Shown here in pieces: positions 6,913 through 9,995 of a stretch of DNA of 9,995 nucleotides; the stretch's first letter is position 1; each line of letters starts with the position of its first letter. Origin of the DNA: Chloroflexota bacterium (GTDB taxonomy: Bacteria > Chloroflexota > Anaerolineae > B4-G1 > SLSP01); the NCBI GenBank assembly GCA_022707665.1, contig JAKJAE010000076.1, forward strand, positions 1-9,995, read 5' to 3'. A program made the position numbers and the translations under genes. The notes under the pieces are model-generated. The model was given only the letters and a program-made list of their open reading frames with translations. It was not told the DNA's origin and did no database searches.

Positions 6913-6930
6913 CAGGTCGGCGTAATTACG
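6903..6930. promoter_or_regulatory. Candidate operator dyads at the suf promoter
   Basis: Two inverted repeats lie side by side. GACCT-N6-AGGTC (6903-6918) spans the -10 box, and the perfect 10-bp palindrome CGTAATTACG (6921-6930) covers roughly the first ten transcribed bases. Repressors such as SufR or Rrf2-family proteins commonly control suf operons from sites like this, but neither dyad matches a regulator consensus I can name and no regulator gene is in the window. The symmetry is seen; the operator role is inferred. Confidence 0.4.
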
Positions 6931-6964
6931 GACGGTAACCTCAAGTGGTCAAGGAGAAAGATGG

Positions 6965-7762
6965 ATGACGCTAGAGATTCGTGACCTTCACGTCACGGTG
7001 GAGGGCAAGGAGATCCTCAAGGGTGTCAGCCTGGTCGTCGAACGCGGGGTGACCCACGCGTTGATGGGCCCCAACGGGTCAGGCAAGAGTACACTCGCGT
7101 ATACCCTGATGGGCCATCCCAAATACCAGATCACCCGGGGAGAAATCCTACTCGACGGCGCAAGCCTGCTTGAGATGACACCCGACCAACGTGCCCGCCG
7201 AGGCCTCTTCCTGGCCATGCAATACCCGGTCGCCGTCTCTGGCGTAACGCTCTACTCGTTCCTTCACGCCGCAACCAGTGCCGTGCGCGGCTATGGAGAT
7301 AGAACGCCTGCCGCAGCACGCGGACGCCTCAACGCCCACCTGATGCCCATGCGGGAGTTCAGGCAGGAGTTGAACGAGAGGCTGGCGTTCCTGCAGATAG
7401 ACCCGGCGTTCCTGCAACGCTACCTCAACGAGGGATTCTCTGGCGGCGAAAAGAAACGCGCCGAGATACTCCAAATGGCCTTGCTCAAACCCAAGGTCGC
7501 AATTCTCGACGAGACCGACTCCGGGCTCGACATTGACGCGCTCCGCCTCGTCTCCGAAGGCATCAACGTCCTGCAGAAAGATCTGGACATGGGCCTGTTG
7601 GTCATCACGCACTATCAGCGCATCCTCAACTACATCTACCCCGATGTGGTCCACGTCTTCTACGATGGCCGCATCGTCAAGACGGGCGACGCCAAGCTCG
7701 TCGACGTGCTCGAGGAGCAGGGGTATGAATGGGTGAGGCAGGGGCTGACGGCTGGGGACTAG
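6965..7762 (+). CDS. sufC: Fe-S cluster assembly ATPase SufC
   Basis: 265 residues, the usual length for SufC, the soluble ABC-type ATPase that binds SufB and SufD and drives conformational change during iron-sulfur cluster assembly. Visible motifs are Walker A GPNGSGKST (35-43, K41), Q-loop Gln86 in AMQYP, ABC signature SGGEKKR (159-165), Walker B VAILDET with catalytic Glu183, D-loop SGLD, and switch His216 in ITHYQR. The signature GFSGGEKKRAEILQ and the downstream LDETDSGLDID are typical of SufC rather than transport ABC ATPases, and there is no membrane partner gene. The start at 6965 has AAGGAG 8 bases upstream. The nearby ATG at 6961 is in a frame that stops after seven codons. It is the first gene of the operon, followed by sufB after 20 bases. 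Confidence 0.98.
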   Translation: MTLEIRDLHVTVEGKEILKGVSLVVERGVTHALMGPNGSGKSTLAYTLMGHPKYQITRGEILLDGASLLEMTPDQRARRGLFLAMQYPVAVSGVTLYSFLHAATSAVRGYGDRTPAAARGRLNAHLMPMREFRQELNERLAFLQIDPAFLQRYLNEGFSGGEKKRAEILQMALLKPKVAILDETDSGLDIDALRLVSEGINVLQKDLDMGLLVITHYQRILNYIYPDVVHVFYDGRIVKTGDAKLVDVLEEQGYEWVRQGLTAGD

Positions 7763-7782
7763 GGGAACCTCCGGAAACCGAT

Positions 7783-9192
7783 ATGACAAGCCAGCATGAG
7801 GAACTACGCGGCATCAAAGATCGGGATGAGTACGATTTCCGAACGGAGATCGACTACGCCCACAAATCACGGCGCGGGATCGGCGAGGATGTCGTACGTG
7901 AGATCTCGGCACTCAAGAACGAGCCGCAATGGATGCTCGACTTCCGGCTGAAAGCACTGGATGCCTTCCTCGATATGCCCATGCCCACCTGGGGCGTCGA
8001 TCTGGGCACCCTCGACTTCGAGCAGTTCTACTATTTCATGCGCGCGACACCGACAAAACAGAGGTCGTGGGATGATGTGCCCGCTGCGATCAAAGATACC
8101 TTCGAGAAGCTGGGCATCCCCGAAGCCGAGCGCAAGTACCTCGCCGGCGTCGAGACGCAAATGGACTCCGAGTCGGTCTACAGCTCCCTAAAGGCCGAAT
8201 GGGAAGCGCACGGCATCATCTTCGTCGACATGGACAGCGCGGTACGTGACCACTCAGAGCTGGTCCAGGCTCACATCAGCAAGGCCGTGCCGGTCCGCGA
8301 CAACAAGTTCGCCGCGCTGAACAGCGCCTTCTGGTCCGGTGGCAGCTTCGTCTACGTGCCCGCTGGCGTCAATGTGGAGATCCCGCTACAGGCCTACTTC
8401 CGCATCAATGCCCAGAGCCTCGGCCAGTTCGAGCGCACGATCATCATTGCCGAGGAAGGCAGCAACGTCCACTACATTGAGGGCTGCACGGCCCCACAGT
8501 ACACGGAAGCAGCGCTCCACACCGGCGTCATTGAGATCTTCGTCAAGAAGGGCGCCCACGCCCGCTACACCACCATTCAGAACTGGTCGCGCAACGTCTA
8601 CAACCTGGTCACCCAGCGGGCCATCGTCGACGAGGATGGCCTGATGGAGTGGGTCGACGGCAACCTGGGAAGCGGCGTGACGATGAAGTATCCCGCCGTG
8701 GTCCTGCGCGGGCCACGAGCGCGGGGTGAGGTGCTGTCGATCGCGTTTGCCGGCGACGACCAGCACTACGACGCGGGCGCCAAAGCCATCCACCTCGCGC
8801 CCGACACCAGTTCGATGATCACGTCGAAGTCGATCAGCAAGGGCAACGGGCGTTCCGGCTTTCGCGGCCTGGTGCGCGTTGTGCATGGCGCCGAGCGCGC
8901 CCAATCCAAGGTCGTTTGCGACGCCCTGCTGCTCGATCGCGAGTCGCGCTCGGACACCTATCCTTACATTGACGCCTCCGAGGACAACGTCCGGATCGAA
9001 CACGAGGCGACGGTAAGCAAGATCAGCGAGGATCAGCTCTTCTACCTGATGAGCCGGGGGCTCAGCGAGGCGCAGGCCTCGGCGATTATCATCAACGGCT
9101 TTCTCGAACCCTTCGTCAAGGAGCTTCCGATGGAATATGCCGTCGAGCTCAATCGGTTGGTGCAGTTGCAGATGGAAGGGTCGGTCGGCTAA
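7783..9192 (+). CDS. sufB: Fe-S cluster scaffold protein SufB
   Basis: 469 residues from the chosen start. SufB is the scaffold subunit of SufBCD on which nascent Fe-S clusters form. The N-terminal region (IGEDVVREISALKNEPQWML, 33-52, then MPMPTWGVDLG) and the beta-helix core (FVYVPAGVNVEIPLQAYFRIN, 189-209; NVHYIEGCTAP, 228-238; VDGNLGSGVTMKYPAV, 291-306) are typical. Cys379 in KVVCDALLL and EHEAT (E406, H407, E408) align by spacing with E. coli C405 and E432/H433/E434, residues needed for cluster assembly, so the active site appears intact. The upstream in-frame ATG at 7729 would overlap sufC by 34 bases and add 18 residues unlike the family, so 7783 is preferred. Its ribosome site is weak (GGA at 7773-7775), which suggests translational coupling to sufC. 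Family membership is certain. Confidence 0.98.
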   Translation: MTSQHEELRGIKDRDEYDFRTEIDYAHKSRRGIGEDVVREISALKNEPQWMLDFRLKALDAFLDMPMPTWGVDLGTLDFEQFYYFMRATPTKQRSWDDVPAAIKDTFEKLGIPEAERKYLAGVETQMDSESVYSSLKAEWEAHGIIFVDMDSAVRDHSELVQAHISKAVPVRDNKFAALNSAFWSGGSFVYVPAGVNVEIPLQAYFRINAQSLGQFERTIIIAEEGSNVHYIEGCTAPQYTEAALHTGVIEIFVKKGAHARYTTIQNWSRNVYNLVTQRAIVDEDGLMEWVDGNLGSGVTMKYPAVVLRGPRARGEVLSIAFAGDDQHYDAGAKAIHLAPDTSSMITSKSISKGNGRSGFRGLVRVVHGAERAQSKVVCDALLLDRESRSDTYPYIDASEDNVRIEHEATVSKISEDQLFYLMSRGLSEAQASAIIINGFLEPFVKELPMEYAVELNRLVQLQMEGSVG

Positions 9193-9202
9193 AGGAGGAA
9201 GG

Positions 9203-9995
9203 ATGGTCGAACGTCTCGACGAATCCTTTGCAGACATCACAACAGCACCGCAGGCGGCATCGCGGACCGTGGCCCCAGGACCGGAGGCCGTGTCCTTGCT
9301 CTCCGACCTCTATGACGAGCCCGATTGGATGCGCCAGGCCCGTCACGAGGCCTGGGAGCGCTATAAGACGATGGCGTTTCCCGATCCCAAAGAGGAAGCC
9401 TGGCGAAGGACCGATCTCAAAGCCTATCCGCTGGACACGCTGCGGCTTGTCTTCTCGGCGCGTGAGCTTGACGGCATCTACGAGTTGCCCCCCTGCTGGG
9501 AGTATGCCCTGGCCCCGGTCGATCAGGTCTCGGGGGTGCTCGTCCACTGCAATGGGGCCCGGACCTATGCGGCGATGCGCCGGGATGACACGCTCAACGG
9601 CGTCGTGCTTGAGGATCTTCACACTGCCCTCAAGAGCCACAATGACATTATTCGTGATGCCTGGATGCACGGCACCACGACCCGACCTGACTTCAATAAG
9701 TTCACGGCGCTCAATGCGGCCCTCTGGCACGGCGGTACGTTCGTGTACGTGCCGGCAGGGGTACGTGTGGCACGCCCTCTGCAGTCACTGGTCGCCATGG
9801 ACGGCGAAGGCGGCACCGGCTTGCACCATACCCTGGTCGTTGCGGAACCTGGCAGTCGCGTGACGCTGATCCAGGATCGTGTGTCCCAGGAGACGCAGCC
9901 CGAGCTCAATGCGGAGGTCGTCGAGATCCACGCGGGTGCCGGAGCCTGGGTGCGCTACGTCAGCCTGCAGCACTGGAGCGAGCAGCGCTACTCAG
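9203..9995 (+). CDS. sufD: Fe-S cluster assembly protein SufD, N-terminal part (gene runs off the right edge)
   Basis: 264 codons are visible and open to the window end. SufD pairs with SufB to form the scaffold heterodimer and is paralogous to it; it is needed for iron acquisition during cluster assembly in E. coli. Hallmarks are EEAWRRTDLKAYPLDTL (64-80; this W-R-x-T/S-D stretch is typical of the SufD N-terminal region), the beta-helix segment NAALWHGGTFVYVPAGVRVA (171-190), and LVVAEPGSRVTLIQD (211-225). The ATG at 9203 has AAAGGAGG (9191-9198) 4 bases upstream. That site overlaps the sufB TAA, leaving a 10-base intergenic gap and implying tight coupling. The C-terminal part, with the residue matching E. 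coli SufD His360, is outside the window. Downstream genes such as sufS or sufU cannot be seen. Confidence 0.97.
   Translation, partial: MVERLDESFADITTAPQAASRTVAPGPEAVSLLSDLYDEPDWMRQARHEAWERYKTMAFPDPKEEAWRRTDLKAYPLDTLRLVFSARELDGIYELPPCWEYALAPVDQVSGVLVHCNGARTYAAMRRDDTLNGVVLEDLHTALKSHNDIIRDAWMHGTTTRPDFNKFTALNAALWHGGTFVYVPAGVRVARPLQSLVAMDGEGGTGLHHTLVVAEPGSRVTLIQDRVSQETQPELNAEVVEIHAGAGAWVRYVSLQHWSEQRYS

Noticed and set aside
6901..6920. Possible IscR type 1 site at the suf promoter
   Set aside because: The GAC...GTC halves are three bases further apart than in the IscR consensus and the central bases differ, so I call only an unassigned dyad.
7729..7782. Upstream in-frame start for sufB
   Set aside because: It would overlap sufC by 34 bases and add 18 residues with no resemblance to SufB N termini. 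The start at 7783 gives the usual length.
7148..9730. Long minus-strand open frames opposite the suf genes
   Set aside because: They overlap sufC, sufB and sufD, whose motifs are complete. The antisense translations show no domain I recognise.
9228..9863. Open frame of 211 codons on the + strand in another frame at the right edge
   Set aside because: It is a shadow of sufD, whose true frame is open to the window end, carries the SufD motifs and has an excellent ribosome site.

Overview
This GC-rich window looks like an ordinary chromosomal segment of a free-living bacterium, most likely a member of the Chloroflexota. That placement is an inference from three things: the style of the DnaE and SufB proteins, a CapA-type lipoprotein with a long Thr-Pro tether, and the sufC-sufB-sufD gene order. 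No marker gene here settles the phylum. I see no insertion sequence, phage gene, CRISPR array or toxin-antitoxin pair, and gene density is high throughout.

Layout from left to right. The minus strand carries the start of proC (running off the left edge), preceded by a CapA-family lipoprotein gene (315-2018). Next comes a self-contained tRNA-Val(GAC) unit (promoter, tRNA and terminator, 2071-2225), then dnaE for the replicative DNA polymerase III alpha subunit (2242-6003). All of these point leftward. An intergenic region of about 220 bp (6004-6222) holds a good dnaE promoter, a -10 box for the rightward gene, and a 28-bp near-perfect dyad midway between the two inferred start sites. Rightward there is a small multi-pass Yip1-like membrane protein gene (6223/6226-6789) with a strong terminator. 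It is followed by a clear promoter with operator-like dyads and the suf operon: sufC, sufB and the first part of sufD, which is cut by the right edge.

Function. The right side encodes the SufBCD scaffold complex for iron-sulfur cluster assembly: SufC is the ATPase, and SufB and SufD form the beta-helical scaffold. Its promoter carries dyads where an iron or Fe-S sensing repressor could act. The left side is core replication and translation (dnaE, tRNA-Val) plus proline synthesis (proC). The least understood gene is the CapA-family lipoprotein, which joins a solute-binding-protein-like region to a CapA domain with an altered first motif. I found no convincing new multi-gene system. The items most worth a second look are the dyad between dnaE and the Yip1-like gene, the altered CapA protein, the dyads at the suf promoter, and the irregular anticodon stem of the tRNA.
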